Source: JBFXDI01 sp050181295 (GTDB lineage Bacteria; Pseudomonadota; Alphaproteobacteria; Rhizobiales; Aestuariivirgaceae). Taken from it: 64,000 bases of DNA. Numbering within the stretch: the first letter of the stretch is position 1; the number at the start of each line of letters is the position of its first letter. The stretch is from NCBI GenBank assembly GCA_050181295.1, contig JBFXDI010000002.1, positions 4,138 through 68,137 of the forward strand. Direction: 5' to 3'. Positions 42,101 through 55,137 of the stretch are shown in pieces. The notes below the pieces were generated by a model that was given only the letters and a program-made list of their open reading frames with translations, was not told the DNA's origin and did not search any database. Made by a program: the position numbers and the translations under genes.

Positions 42101-43135
42101 TTGTCCCCCGCCCGTTTCTGGAGCCTCGCCCGCGACAGCGTCTCCGCCTGGCTTGAGGATTCCGCGCCGAGCATGGGCGCGGCCATCGCCTTCTACACGC
42201 TCTTCTCGCTGGCCCCGCTGCTCGTCATCGTGACGGCCGTGGCGGGCTTCTTCTTCGGGGCGGAGGCGGCGCGCGGCGAGCTCTTCGGGCAGATCAGCGG
42301 CCTCATTGGCCCGGAGGGCGCCGTCGCCATCCAGGGCATGGTCGAGAGCGCCCGCCGGCCGGACGAGAGCATCGCCGTTGCCGTCGCGGGGCTCGCCTTC
42401 ATGTTTATCGGCGCCACCGCCGTCTTCGGCGAGCTCCAGTCGGCGCTCGACCGCATCTGGCGGACGCCCGCGCCACCCTCCGGCCTCGGCGTCTGGGGCT
42501 TCATCCGCGGCCGCGTCCTCTCCTTCGGCATGGTGCTCGGGGTCGCCTTCCTGCTGCTCGTGTCGCTGGTGGCGAGCGCCGGCATATCGGCGGTCGGAAA
42601 TTTTTGGTCGAGCCGGATAGGCGGCTGGGAGCTCGTGCTGCAGGTTGTCAACCTCGCGGTGTCGCTCCTTCTCTTCACGGGCGCCTTCGCGCTCATCTAC
42701 CGCTACATCCCGCGCGCCCGCATCGCCTGGCGCGATGTATGGGTCGGGGCGGCCGTCACCTCGTTCCTCTTCACGGCGGGCAAGCTCCTGATCGGCCTCT
42801 ATATCGGGAAGAGCGGTGTTGCGTCGGGCTACGGCGCGGCGGGCTCGCTGGCGGCCCTCATGATCTGGGTCTATTACTCGGCGCAGGCCTTCCTGCTCGG
42901 CGCGGAGTGCACCTGGGTCTATGCCCACCGCCGCGGCTCGCGCATGGGCCTGTCGGCCGCGCCGGCTGTGGGTGCCGGGCCGGTCGCGGTCACGCCTGCC
43001 GTTCCGACTTCCGGACCGCCGTCCTTGAGCCAGGCGCTGCAGCCGGTCGTCACGCTCGGGCTGGCGCTGCTGCTTGGCGTCCTCGCCGGCCTCGTGCGCG
43101 AGCGCGTCGAGGACAGGCAGGTATCGAAGCGCTAG
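42101..43135 (+). CDS. YihY/BrkB family membrane protein
   Basis: The 344-residue protein has six or seven membrane helices and the family blocks: GAAIAFYTLFSLAPLLVIV (SMGAAIAFYTLFSLAP), RIWRTP, and KSGVASGYGAAGSLAALMI followed by VYYSAQAFLLGAE. Family function is unknown; old annotation as ribonuclease BN was wrong. The start TTG 42101 is chosen because GGGAGG lies seven bases before it, better than the TTG at 42068. The stop overlaps the convergent TerB-like gene by four bases. Confidence 0.9.
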   Translation: MSPARFWSLARDSVSAWLEDSAPSMGAAIAFYTLFSLAPLLVIVTAVAGFFFGAEAARGELFGQISGLIGPEGAVAIQGMVESARRPDESIAVAVAGLAFMFIGATAVFGELQSALDRIWRTPAPPSGLGVWGFIRGRVLSFGMVLGVAFLLLVSLVASAGISAVGNFWSSRIGGWELVLQVVNLAVSLLLFTGAFALIYRYIPRARIAWRDVWVGAAVTSFLFTAGKLLIGLYIGKSGVASGYGAAGSLAALMIWVYYSAQAFLLGAECTWVYAHRRGSRMGLSAAPAVGAGPVAVTPAVPTSGPPSLSQALQPVVTLGLALLLGVLAGLVRERVEDRQVSKR

Positions 43136-43878
43136 ACGCGGGCTACCTCGGCCTCGATGTTGGCCTTGAGGCCGGGATCGAGCTTCAGCCGGCTCGCGAG
43201 CATCGAGAGATAGGCCTGCTCGGCCGGATCGTCGGGATCGATGGCGAGGACGGAGGCCGCATAGATCTCGGCCGCCACCTCGGTCGAGGTCGCCGCCTTC
43301 ACGACGGCGTCGATATCGAGCGGCTTCCGGAGCTCGTCCATAAGGAAGGCCTTCTCCTCCGCGCCGAGCCCCGCTTGGTCGATGCGGCCAAAAATCTTCT
43401 GCTGCTCGGCCGCATCGATGTGGCCGTCCGCCTTGGCGGCGGCGATCATGGCGGTGATGAGCGCGAGGCCGAGGGCATTCCGCTCCTTCTCAGGCGCCGG
43501 CAGGAAGGGCGTTCCCTCGGGCGCCGGCGTCACGTCCTTCATGCCCTGGGGCTCGGGCGGCACCGTCGACTGCATGCCCTTGGACGCCTGCCAGTCGCGA
43601 TAGGCCTTGTAGGCGATGCCGCCCAGCACCGCCATGCCGCCCATGGTGACGGCGTTCTTGGCAAGCTTCCGGCCTCCCTTGGAACCCAAGAGGATCGCCG
43701 CGAGGCTCCCCGCGACGGCGCCGCCTGCGAGGCCTCCCATGCCGCCCGAAAGGCCGCCGAGCCGTCCCGCGATATCGCCGAGGCCGCCATTCTGGCGCGC
43801 CGCGCCCTGCCGCGGGTCTCCCCGTCCGGCGTTTCCGCCACCGAGGAACTGGTCCAGGAGCTTCTGGGCGTCGATCAT
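43132..43878 (-). CDS. TerB/DUF533 family protein
   Basis: This 248-residue protein has a glycine-rich hydrophobic stretch (GGLGDIAGRLGGLSGGMGGL and a helix at about 55-105). A C-terminal helical TerB-like domain follows (LALITAMIAAAKADGHIDAAE, residues about 130-240, with an acidic metal-binding-like D-G-x-I-D motif). DUF533 members are E. coli YebE-like and of unknown role. GGAGGAC before the ATG at 43878 sets the start. It shares four bases with the BrkB gene at the stops. Confidence 0.87.
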   Translation of the reverse strand: MIDAQKLLDQFLGGGNAGRGDPRQGAARQNGGLGDIAGRLGGLSGGMGGLAGGAVAGSLAAILLGSKGGRKLAKNAVTMGGMAVLGGIAYKAYRDWQASKGMQSTVPPEPQGMKDVTPAPEGTPFLPAPEKERNALGLALITAMIAAAKADGHIDAAEQQKIFGRIDQAGLGAEEKAFLMDELRKPLDIDAVVKAATSTEVAAEIYAASVLAIDPDDPAEQAYLSMLASRLKLDPGLKANIEAEVARV

Positions 43879-44050
43879 GCGGGATTGTCCTCCAAGGGGA
43901 TTTTGTCGGGAACCCTCATAAAGGAAGCCGAAGCCGCCACGACAAGGGCAGGGATGAGGAAAACACGCGGCGGTGCAGCGCTCCGCCTGCATCCGCCTTC
44001 GTCTCCCCTCCGTAACTTAAAACGCTTCCTTCACTGGAAGCCCCCGCAAC

Positions 44051-44066
44051 GCTCCCTATAGGGAGC
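44051..44066. promoter_or_regulatory. Perfect 16-base palindrome upstream of the fasciclin gene
   Basis: GCTCCCTATAGGGAGC is a perfect palindrome, 23 bases before the fasciclin ATG. It may be an operator; no cognate regulator is evident nearby. Confidence 0.4.
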
Positions 44067-44089
44067 CGTCAGACGAAGGAATCCCACTA

Positions 44090-44674
44090 ATGCTGAAATC
44101 CCTCCTGCGCGCTTCGGCCGCCTGCGCTCTCGTCGCCGGCCTCGGGCTCGGCGCCGCCCAGATTTCGAGCCTGCCCGCGCATGCCGAAGACACCGTCGAG
44201 GTGGGCGGCGCGCCGATGTATCCCTCCAAGAACATCATCGAGAACGCGGTCAACTCCAAGGATCACACGACGCTCGTCGCGGCGGTCAAGGCGGCTGGCC
44301 TCGTCGAGACGCTCTCCGGTCCCGGACCGTTCACGGTCTTCGCCCCCACCAACGCCGCCTTCGAGAAGCTTCCGGCGGGCACGGTGGAGGAGCTCGTGAA
44401 GCCCGAAAACAAGGAAAAGCTCACGACGATTCTCACCTATCACGTGGTGGCGACCAACGCGCTGGCGGACGCCATCTCAAAGATGATCAAGGACGACGGC
44501 GGCGAGCATCCCGTCAAGACCGTCTCGGGCCACCAACTCGTGGCCATGGAGAAAGACGGCAAGATCATGCTCAAGGACGAGATGGGCAACGTCGCGACCG
44601 TCACCATCGCGGACGTCAAGCAGTCGAACGGCGTCATCCACGTGATCGACACCGTGCTGCTTCCGAAGTCCTAA
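44090..44674 (+). CDS. Secreted fasciclin (FAS1) domain protein
   Basis: The 194-residue protein has a signal peptide (cleavage after AHA, about residue 32) and one FAS1 domain. Its H1 box is FTVFAPTNAAFEKLP, and its H2 box is GVIHVIDTVLLP; YHVV lies between. FAS1 domains are adhesive modules exported to the surface or periplasm; single-domain bacterial forms are widespread with unclear function. A strong hairpin follows. Confidence 0.93.
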   Translation: MLKSLLRASAACALVAGLGLGAAQISSLPAHAEDTVEVGGAPMYPSKNIIENAVNSKDHTTLVAAVKAAGLVETLSGPGPFTVFAPTNAAFEKLPAGTVEELVKPENKEKLTTILTYHVVATNALADAISKMIKDDGGEHPVKTVSGHQLVAMEKDGKIMLKDEMGNVATVTIADVKQSNGVIHVIDTVLLPKS

Positions 44675-44685
44675 GAGGTATCGAG

Positions 44686-44707
44686 CTTCGGCGGCCCGCT
44701 GCCGAAG
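44686..44707. terminator. Hairpin between convergent fasciclin and J-domain genes
   Basis: CTTCGGC (44686-44692) and GCCGAAG (44701-44707) form a seven-pair stem with an eight-base loop and a following A-run. It lies twelve bases after the fasciclin stop and before the J-domain stop, so it can serve both directions. Confidence 0.55.
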
Positions 44708-44731
44708 AAATGCCGTCGCGCGCGTCGAGTG

Positions 44732-45211
44732 TCAGGCGGCGCGCGCGGCGGCTCCCGCAAGCTGCCTATAGGCGAGGTTGACGCGCGCCAGCATGGCGTT
44801 GGCATAGGTCAGCATCTCACCCGGCAGCTCCAGCCCGGCGAGGCGGTCCGGGTGATAGGCGCGCGCCAGCCGGTGATAGGCGCTCTTGAGCGCCTCGGCC
44901 GAGGCGCCCTTCTCGACACCCAGCACCTGCCAGGGGTCGAGGTCGTGCGTGTCCTGCGCCCGCGCGAGTTGGTCGTTGCGCGGCATTTCCAGCGCCGCGA
45001 TCTGGGCGATCGACTGCTTGTTGAGGAGCACATCGCCGCCGTCGCGGGGCGAGAATTCAACGAAGACGTGGTTTCCGTTCAGGAGATCGGCGAGCTTCGC
45101 CCCGACCGCCACCCAGACATGGCCGCTCTGCTCGAGACCGCTCTGCAGCGTCACGATGACCGGCACGCGGCTGCGCTGGATGCTGTTCTGGGACCGGTTG
45201 CGCTCGAACAT
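44732..45211 (-). CDS. J-domain protein (DnaJ-like)
   Basis: The 159-residue protein has an N-terminal beta-rich region (IQRSRVPVIVTLQSGLEQSG, residues 10-80) and a C-terminal J domain (about 92-150: DPWQVLGVEKGASAEALKSA then YHRLARAYHPDR) with the HPD motif. It should stimulate a DnaK partner; the N-terminal domain may supply client specificity. The open frame extends 12 codons upstream, but GGGAGAAG is placed before the ATG at 45211. It is not full-length DnaJ, since the zinc-binding and C-terminal domains are missing. Confidence 0.87.
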   Translation of the reverse strand: MFERNRSQNSIQRSRVPVIVTLQSGLEQSGHVWVAVGAKLADLLNGNHVFVEFSPRDGGDVLLNKQSIAQIAALEMPRNDQLARAQDTHDLDPWQVLGVEKGASAEALKSAYHRLARAYHPDRLAGLELPGEMLTYANAMLARVNLAYRQLAGAAARAA

Positions 45212-45342
45212 TGTCGCTTCTCCCGAACTGGCGGCTCCCTGTGCCATTCCGGCACGGCGCCTTGACGTTCAGGAAAGCCGTTGCAGATTCCGTGCAATCC
45301 CTTCCGTCTGGCAAGGCAGCCCCCTTGCGCACGTTGGGGAAG

Positions 45343-45373
45343 AAAAAAGGATGGCCGGCTCAAGGCCGGCCAT
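45343..45373 (-). terminator. Rho-independent terminator on the minus strand
   Basis: ATGGCCGGC (45351-45359) and GCCGGCCAT (45365-45373) form a nine-pair stem with a five-base loop. On the minus strand it is followed by CCTTTTTTC. It would end the transcript of the ABC exporter gene, which stops at 45487. Confidence 0.75.
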
Positions 45374-45394
45374 GACGATCGCTGCTTCTCAATC

Positions 45395-45474
45395 CGTCAT
45401 TGCCGGGCTCGACCCCGCAATCCAGTGAGGCCCACGCAGGCGGCTCTGGATGCCCGGATCAGTCCGGCATGACG
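45395..45474. repeat. REP-like inverted pair (REPIN-type element)
   Basis: Two imperfect inverted copies of a palindromic unit flank a short spacer: the left arm starts CGTCATTGCCGGGCTCGACC, the right arm ends GGATCAGTCCGGCATGACG. The pattern with ends reading GTCATxxCCGG resembles the intergenic palindromic repeats common in alphaproteobacteria. The copy number elsewhere cannot be seen from here. Confidence 0.65.
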
Positions 45475-45486
45475 AAAGAAGAAAGC

Positions 45487-47355
45487 CTACTCCGCCGCCT
45501 GGGCGTTGGCGATGAAGCCGCCGGACTGGCGCGCCCAGAGGTCGGCATAGAGCCCGCCGCGCCGCAGGAGCTCGGCGTGGGTTCCCTCCTCGATGATGCG
45601 CCCGCGGTTCATCACGATCAGCCGGTCCATGGCCGCGATGGTGGAGAGCCGGTGCGCGATGGCGATCACCGTCTTTCCCTCCATGAGATCGGCGAGGCTG
45701 TCCTGGATCGCCGCCTCGACCTCCGAATCGAGCGCGCTCGTCGCCTCGTCGAGGAGCAGGATCGGCGCGTTCTTAAGAAGCACCCGCGCGATGGCGATGC
45801 GCTGCCGCTGGCCACCCGAGAGCTTGACGCCCCGCTCGCCCACATGCGCCTCATAGGCCTCGCGGCCTTTCAAGTCCTCGAGCCCCAGGATGAACTCGTG
45901 CGCATGCGCGCGCCTGGCCGCCTCGATCACCGCCTCCATCGAGGCCTCGCCGTGGCCGTAGCGAATATTGTCGGCGACCGAGCGGTGGAGGAGCGAGGTG
46001 TCCTGGCTCACCATGCCGATGTTGGCCCTGAGGCTCTCCTGCGTGACGCCTGCGATGTCCTGCCCGTCGATCAGGATGCGCCCGCCCTCGAGGTCGTAGA
46101 AGCGGAGCAGCAGGCTGACGAGCGTCGACTTGCCGGCGCCCGAGCGGCCGACGAGCCCTACCTTCTCGCCCGGCCGCACATGCAGCGACAGCCCGTCGAT
46201 GACGGCGCCCTCGGCCTCCGGGCGCTCCTTGCCGTAGTTGAACTGGATCGACTCGTAGCGGATGTCGCCCTTAGGCACGCTGATCGGCCGCGCGTCGGGC
46301 AGGTCGGTCACGCTGCGCTCGCGCGCGATCGTCTCGATGCCGTCCTGCACGATGCCGATGTTCTCGAAGAGGCCGGAAACCTCCCACAGGATCCAGTGTG
46401 ACATGCCCTGCATGCGCAGCACCAGGCCCATGGCGAAGGCGATGGCGCCGGTCGTCACGGCGCCGCCGTACCAGAGCCAGATCGAGAGCGCCCCCACCGA
46501 TGAGAGCAGGAAGGCGTTGAGGCCGTTCAGCGTCATGGTGAGGAGCGTCACCAGCCGCATGGAGCGGTTCACGGTGTCGAGCATGTGGGCCATGCTCTCG
46601 CGCGCATAGGCGTCCTCGCGCTCGCCGTGCGCGAACATCTTCACCGTCGCGATGTTGGTGTAGCTGTCGACCACGCGGCCGGTCACGACGGAGCGCGCAT
46701 CCGCCTGCTCCTCGGCGATCTTCTTCAGCCGCGGGATAAAATAGCGCATGGCGCAGAGATAGCCGCAGAGCCAGACGAGCAGCGGCGCGGTCAGCCTCAC
46801 GTCGCTGGCGGCGAAGAGCACCAGCGCGCCCATGAAGTAGACGGCGACATAGAGCAGCACCTCGGTCGTCTTCATGACGACCTCGCGCACGCCGAGCGCC
46901 GCCTGCATCACCTTGGTGGCGACTCGGCCGGCATAGTCGTTCTGGAAGAACTCCATGCTCTGGCGCAGCACGTAGCGGTGCGCGAGCCAGCGGGTGCGCA
47001 TGGCGAAGTTGCCGAGCAGCCCCTGGTGGATGATCGCCTCGTAGAAGAATTTCAGCAGCGGCAGGCCGACGAGCACGAGGAGGCCCATGCCGATCAGCCG
47101 ATATTGATGGTCTTCCCAGAAGGTCTCGCGGTTCGCGGACGATAGCCAGTCGACGAGATTGCCGACGAAGGCGAAGAGCGACACCTCGATCAGCGCCACG
47201 ACGGTCGCGAAGGTCGAGCTCGCGATGACGAGCGGCGCGAAGTGGCGCGAATAGTGCCACAGGAATCCCATGAGCGTGGCCGGCGGTCGTTCCGGCACGT
47301 GGGTCGGGAAGGGCTCGGTCCTCGTCTCGAGCCAGTGGAAAAAACGGGCGATCAC
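45487..47355 (-). CDS. ABC exporter, fused permease and ATPase
   Basis: The 622-residue protein has an N-terminal ABC type I exporter membrane domain (six helices, about residues 35-330). A C-terminal ATPase follows with Walker A GRSGAGKST (about residue 400), signature LSGGQRQR, Walker B ILLLDEATSALD and the H-loop AHRLS. It works as a dimer, exporting lipid, peptide or drug; the substrate is unknown. Membrane-domain residues such as SMEFFQNDYAGRVATKVMQ match MsbA/LmrA-type exporters. It is followed by a terminator and preceded by a repeat. Confidence 0.95.
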   Translation of the reverse strand: MIARFFHWLETRTEPFPTHVPERPPATLMGFLWHYSRHFAPLVIASSTFATVVALIEVSLFAFVGNLVDWLSSANRETFWEDHQYRLIGMGLLVLVGLPLLKFFYEAIIHQGLLGNFAMRTRWLAHRYVLRQSMEFFQNDYAGRVATKVMQAALGVREVVMKTTEVLLYVAVYFMGALVLFAASDVRLTAPLLVWLCGYLCAMRYFIPRLKKIAEEQADARSVVTGRVVDSYTNIATVKMFAHGEREDAYARESMAHMLDTVNRSMRLVTLLTMTLNGLNAFLLSSVGALSIWLWYGGAVTTGAIAFAMGLVLRMQGMSHWILWEVSGLFENIGIVQDGIETIARERSVTDLPDARPISVPKGDIRYESIQFNYGKERPEAEGAVIDGLSLHVRPGEKVGLVGRSGAGKSTLVSLLLRFYDLEGGRILIDGQDIAGVTQESLRANIGMVSQDTSLLHRSVADNIRYGHGEASMEAVIEAARRAHAHEFILGLEDLKGREAYEAHVGERGVKLSGGQRQRIAIARVLLKNAPILLLDEATSALDSEVEAAIQDSLADLMEGKTVIAIAHRLSTIAAMDRLIVMNRGRIIEEGTHAELLRRGGLYADLWARQSGGFIANAQAAE

Positions 47356-47432
47356 GGGTGGTGCTCCCAGATCACGATGGGTTTGGGCCGGAGCGGCTCA
47401 AACTCATGAACGTGATCCATTCCAACAAAGAG

Positions 47433-47481
47433 GAGCATGCTGTCATCCGAAAAGCGCTCCACACTTTTCGGCATCATGCTC
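47433..47481. repeat. RIME-like palindromic repeat
   Basis: Arms GAGCATG...CCGAAAAG (47433-47454) and CTTTTCGG...CATGCTC (47464-47481) are inverted copies, with a four-base insertion in the left arm and a nine-base loop. Palindromes of this CCGAAAAG/CTTTTCGG form with CATGATGC ends recur in Rhizobiales genomes. It lies between the ABC exporter start and the TetR gene end. The remaining 254-base gap shows nothing else. Confidence 0.65.
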
Positions 47482-47609
47482 TGGCGCGCTCCCTTTGCCG
47501 ATCATTGCGGAGGATTGATGACTTGAGCCGGGATGGTCATCCGCATGGCAGGACGAGGAGAGTGGGCTGGAACGGAATTAGAACATCATGTTTTGCATGT
47601 CGAGGAATC

Positions 47610-48170
47610 TTATCCTAGAAGACTCCTGAGGAACTTCCTGAGGCCCTCCTCGACGAAGGCCTCCACCGGCCCTTTCGGGTCAAAGCCCCACCAGAGGAGC
47701 GAGCCCTGCCACTGGGACGCCATGAGCAGCCCGATGTCAGGCGGCGCATCCGGCGTCTCCTGGAAGCAGTCCTCGATCACGCGGTGGAGAGCCGCCTTCC
47801 AGGCCGCGCCCCTGGCCCGGAGCACCGGATCGCGCAGATCCTCCCTGAGCACCAGTAGGCCCTCGGCATAGGCCTCGATGCCGCCGTAGCTGCGGGAAAG
47901 CTCCACCAGCAGCGAGACGGCGCCCTCGGGCGTCTTCGGAAGCCTTTCGGCGAGATCGGCTGTCCGCCGGTCAAGGCCGTCCCAGGCATGGAGGAGGGCC
48001 GCCTGAACGAGCGCTGCCTTGCCGCCGAAGCGCTGCACGAGCGTTGCCGAAGAAAGCCCGCAGGCCGCGCCCAGGCTCGCGAACGTCAGGGCTTCGGGAC
48101 CCCTCTCATGGATGATCCGGAGGGCCGCCTCCAGCACGTCTCGGTCAGGCAGAATTTTGGGGCGGGGCAT
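47610..48170 (-). CDS. TetR family transcriptional regulator
   Basis: The 186-residue protein has the TetR helix-turn-helix (ALTFASLGAACGLSSATLVQ, about residues 25-45) and a ligand domain. It is divergently transcribed from an SDR gene across a 92-base gap with AT-rich dyads, which suggests that it represses the SDR gene and itself. Ligand unknown; the substrate or product of the SDR is the natural candidate. Confidence 0.92.
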   Translation of the reverse strand: MPRPKILPDRDVLEAALRIIHERGPEALTFASLGAACGLSSATLVQRFGGKAALVQAALLHAWDGLDRRTADLAERLPKTPEGAVSLLVELSRSYGGIEAYAEGLLVLREDLRDPVLRARGAAWKAALHRVIEDCFQETPDAPPDIGLLMASQWQGSLLWWGFDPKGPVEAFVEEGLRKFLRSLLG

Positions 48171-48171
48171 C

Positions 48172-48210
48172 TTGACAACCGTTTATAACCGAATATTCAT
48201 TTATAAATAA
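48172..48210. promoter_or_regulatory. TetR/SDR divergent control region
   Basis: TTGACA (48172-48177) with a 16-base spacer to TATTCA is a plausible rightward promoter. Over it lie two similar AT-rich boxes, GTTTATAACC (48181-48190) and the perfect palindrome ATTTATAAAT (48199-48208). They are good candidates for TetR-binding sites. Confidence 0.6.
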
Positions 48211-48262
48211 GACGGACCACTGCCGCCAGCCCTTCGAGGGCGTTTTCAACGGGAGAAAGCCA

Positions 48263-49171
48263 ATGACGCTTGCAGGGAAGGTGGCGCTGGTCGCGGGAGC
48301 CACGCGCGGCGCCGGGCGCGGCATCGCGGTCGAGCTCGGGGCCGCCGGCGCCACGGTCTACGTCACCGGCCGGACCACACGCACGCAGCAGTCGGAATAC
48401 GGCCGGCCGGAGACCATCGAGGAGACGGCGGAATGCGTCACGGGGGCGGGCGGCAGGGGCATCGCCATGCGCGTCGATCATCTCGTGCCGGCGGAGGTCG
48501 GAGAACTCGTGGCCCGCATCCGGCGCGAAGAGGGCCGCCTCGACATCCTCGTCAACGACATCTGGGGCGGCGATCCCTTCATGGAGTGGAACAAGTCCGT
48601 GTGGGAGCATGACCTCGCCAAGGGCCTCCACATGCTGCATCTCGGCATCGACACCCATCTCATCACCGGCCACCACGCGCTGCCGCTCCTGATCGAGCGG
48701 CCGGGTGGCCTCCTTGTCGAGGTGACGGACGGGACCGCCGAATACAATGCCGACCATTACCGGCTCTCGCCCTTCTACGACCTCGCCAAGGTGGCGGTGA
48801 CGCGCATGGCGTGGGCGCATGCCAAGGACCTCGCGCCGTATGGCGCGACCGCCGTGTCGCTGACGCCCGGCTGGCTCCGTTCCGAGGCGATGCTCGACGC
48901 CTACCAGGTCAAGGAGGAGAACTGGCAGGACGCCGCGGCCAAGTCGCCGCATTTCATCATCTCCGAGACGCCGCGCTTCGTCGGTCGCGCGGTCGTGGCG
49001 CTCGCCACCGATCCCGAGCGGGCGCGCTGGAACGGGCAGTCGCTGTCGAGCGGCGGGCTCGCCAAGGTCTACGGCTTCACGGACCTCGACGGCTCCAGTC
49101 CCGACGCCTGGCGCTACGTGCCGGAGGTGCAGGACGCCGGAAAGCCGGCCGACGCCACCGGCTATCGCTAG
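48263..49171 (+). CDS. SDR family oxidoreductase
   Basis: The 302-residue protein is a classical SDR, slightly long: cofactor motif GATRGAGRGIA, NDIW in place of NNAG, and catalytic YDLAK (Y-x3-K). The sequence LTPGWLRSEAMLD carries the PG motif. The reaction is NAD(P)-dependent oxidation or reduction of an unknown compound. It is divergently controlled with the TetR gene, and the EamA exporter gene follows after seven bases, so a xenobiotic-response unit is likely. Confidence 0.92.
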   Translation: MTLAGKVALVAGATRGAGRGIAVELGAAGATVYVTGRTTRTQQSEYGRPETIEETAECVTGAGGRGIAMRVDHLVPAEVGELVARIRREEGRLDILVNDIWGGDPFMEWNKSVWEHDLAKGLHMLHLGIDTHLITGHHALPLLIERPGGLLVEVTDGTAEYNADHYRLSPFYDLAKVAVTRMAWAHAKDLAPYGATAVSLTPGWLRSEAMLDAYQVKEENWQDAAAKSPHFIISETPRFVGRAVVALATDPERARWNGQSLSSGGLAKVYGFTDLDGSSPDAWRYVPEVQDAGKPADATGYR

Positions 49172-49178
49172 GCGGCCC

Positions 49179-50042
49179 ATGTCCGCATCCCGGCCCGTCC
49201 TGGGCGTTGTCCTCATGGCGGTCGCGATGCTGGCGATCCCGACGGTGGACGGCATCGCCAAGCACCTGAGCGCTGGCCACTCGCCGCTCTTCCTCTCCTG
49301 GGCGCGCTATCTCGTCGCCTGCCTCGCGGTGCTGCCTGCGGCGGCCGTGCTGCATCGTGGAAAGGTCTTCCCGTCGGAGCGGCTGGGCTCGCATGCGCTC
49401 CGCACCGTGTTCCTGGTCGCCTCCATGTCGCTCTACTTCCTCGCCATCGCCCGCATTCCTCTCGCGACCGCGGCCAGCACCTATTTCGTCGCCCCGGTCA
49501 TCGCGGTGGCGCTCTCCACCCTTCTGCTCAAGGAACGCCTGAGCTGGCCCAAGGTCGCGAGCCTGGCGCTCGGCTTCGCGGGCTCCATGGTGATCCTCAA
49601 GCCCGGCGGCGGCTTCGACCCGGGCATCCTCCTGGCGCTCGGCTCGGGCATCCTCTTCGCGTTCTATCTCATCGCCACGCGGCGCGCCTCGCAAGGGAGC
49701 GATCCCCTGAAGACGCTCGCCTTCCAGTGCGTGGTCGGCGCGCTTCTCCTCACCCCGCAGGCGGTCTTCACCTGGTCTCAGCCCTCGCTGGCCGACCTGC
49801 CGTTCTTCCTAGCGCTCGGCGTCCTTTCCGCGCTCTGCCACCTCCTCACGATCGCGGCCTTCCGCTTCGCGGACGCCTCGGCGCTGGCGCCGCTCGTCTA
49901 TTGCGAGCTGATCGGAGCGGCGCTCATCGGCTACTTCGCCTTCGGCGAAGTGCCGGGCGTGACCACGCTTCTCGGGGCAGGCCTCATCGTGGCCGCGGGC
50001 CTCCTGCTGCTCAGACGGCCGGCAAGCTCCCTTCCGTCCTGA
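49179..50042 (+). CDS. EamA/DMT family transporter
   Basis: The 287-residue inner-membrane protein has ten helices in two EamA repeats (LERLSWPKV-like LLLKERLSWPKVASLALGFA ends the first repeat; YFAFGEVPGVTTLLGAGLIV the second). Members export amino acids or metabolites, or import nucleotide sugars. It lies seven bases after the SDR gene and probably shares the TetR-controlled promoter. Confidence 0.92.
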   Translation: MSASRPVLGVVLMAVAMLAIPTVDGIAKHLSAGHSPLFLSWARYLVACLAVLPAAAVLHRGKVFPSERLGSHALRTVFLVASMSLYFLAIARIPLATAASTYFVAPVIAVALSTLLLKERLSWPKVASLALGFAGSMVILKPGGGFDPGILLALGSGILFAFYLIATRRASQGSDPLKTLAFQCVVGALLLTPQAVFTWSQPSLADLPFFLALGVLSALCHLLTIAAFRFADASALAPLVYCELIGAALIGYFAFGEVPGVTTLLGAGLIVAAGLLLLRRPASSLPS

Positions 50043-50085
50043 GGCCACATTCCCGCCTTGCGCGGGGATGTGGTTTCTGCCATCT

Positions 50086-50118
50086 TCCCGAAAGGACAGG
50101 ATGACTGTCCTTTCGGGA
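50086..50118. other. Long perfect hairpin in the EamA-gltB intergenic region
   Basis: A 14-pair perfect stem has arms TCCCGAAAGGACAG (50086-50099) and CTGTCCTTTCGGGA (50105-50118) with loop GATGA. No T-run follows on either strand, so it is a weak terminator candidate; it may be a mobile palindrome or an RNA element. A second small hairpin GCCGCC-ATA-GGCGGC lies at 50155-50169. The rest of the 349-base gap (50043-50391), the gltB leader, shows no gene. Confidence 0.6.
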
Positions 50119-50391
50119 TATCCGCGGGATCCGGCCATGGCCAGCGACACCAATGCCGCCATAGGCGGCGACAAAGCCGCGACGCGAAAAGCCTAGCCGC
50201 TCGTCCCGGCAGGGATGGGTGACGGGCCGCCCACGTTCCTTCCGACCGCAAAGAACCGAAGCCCGATCACCGAAAAACCCTGCGCCCCGGACGAGCCCGA
50301 CGGCCTCGTCGTCCCGACGCGGCCAAAAAAACGTGCAGGGATGCGCAGGCATCCGAACAGGTGCAAGATTGCCGAGAGGGAGTGAACGGCA

Positions 50392-55136
<4,745 letters not shown>

Positions 55137-55137
<1 letters not shown>

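Noticed and set aside
47569..47594. GGAAC-N16-GTT match near 47.57 kb
   Set aside because: It points into the 3' end of the minus-strand TetR gene and has no downstream gene on its strand, so it is taken as chance.
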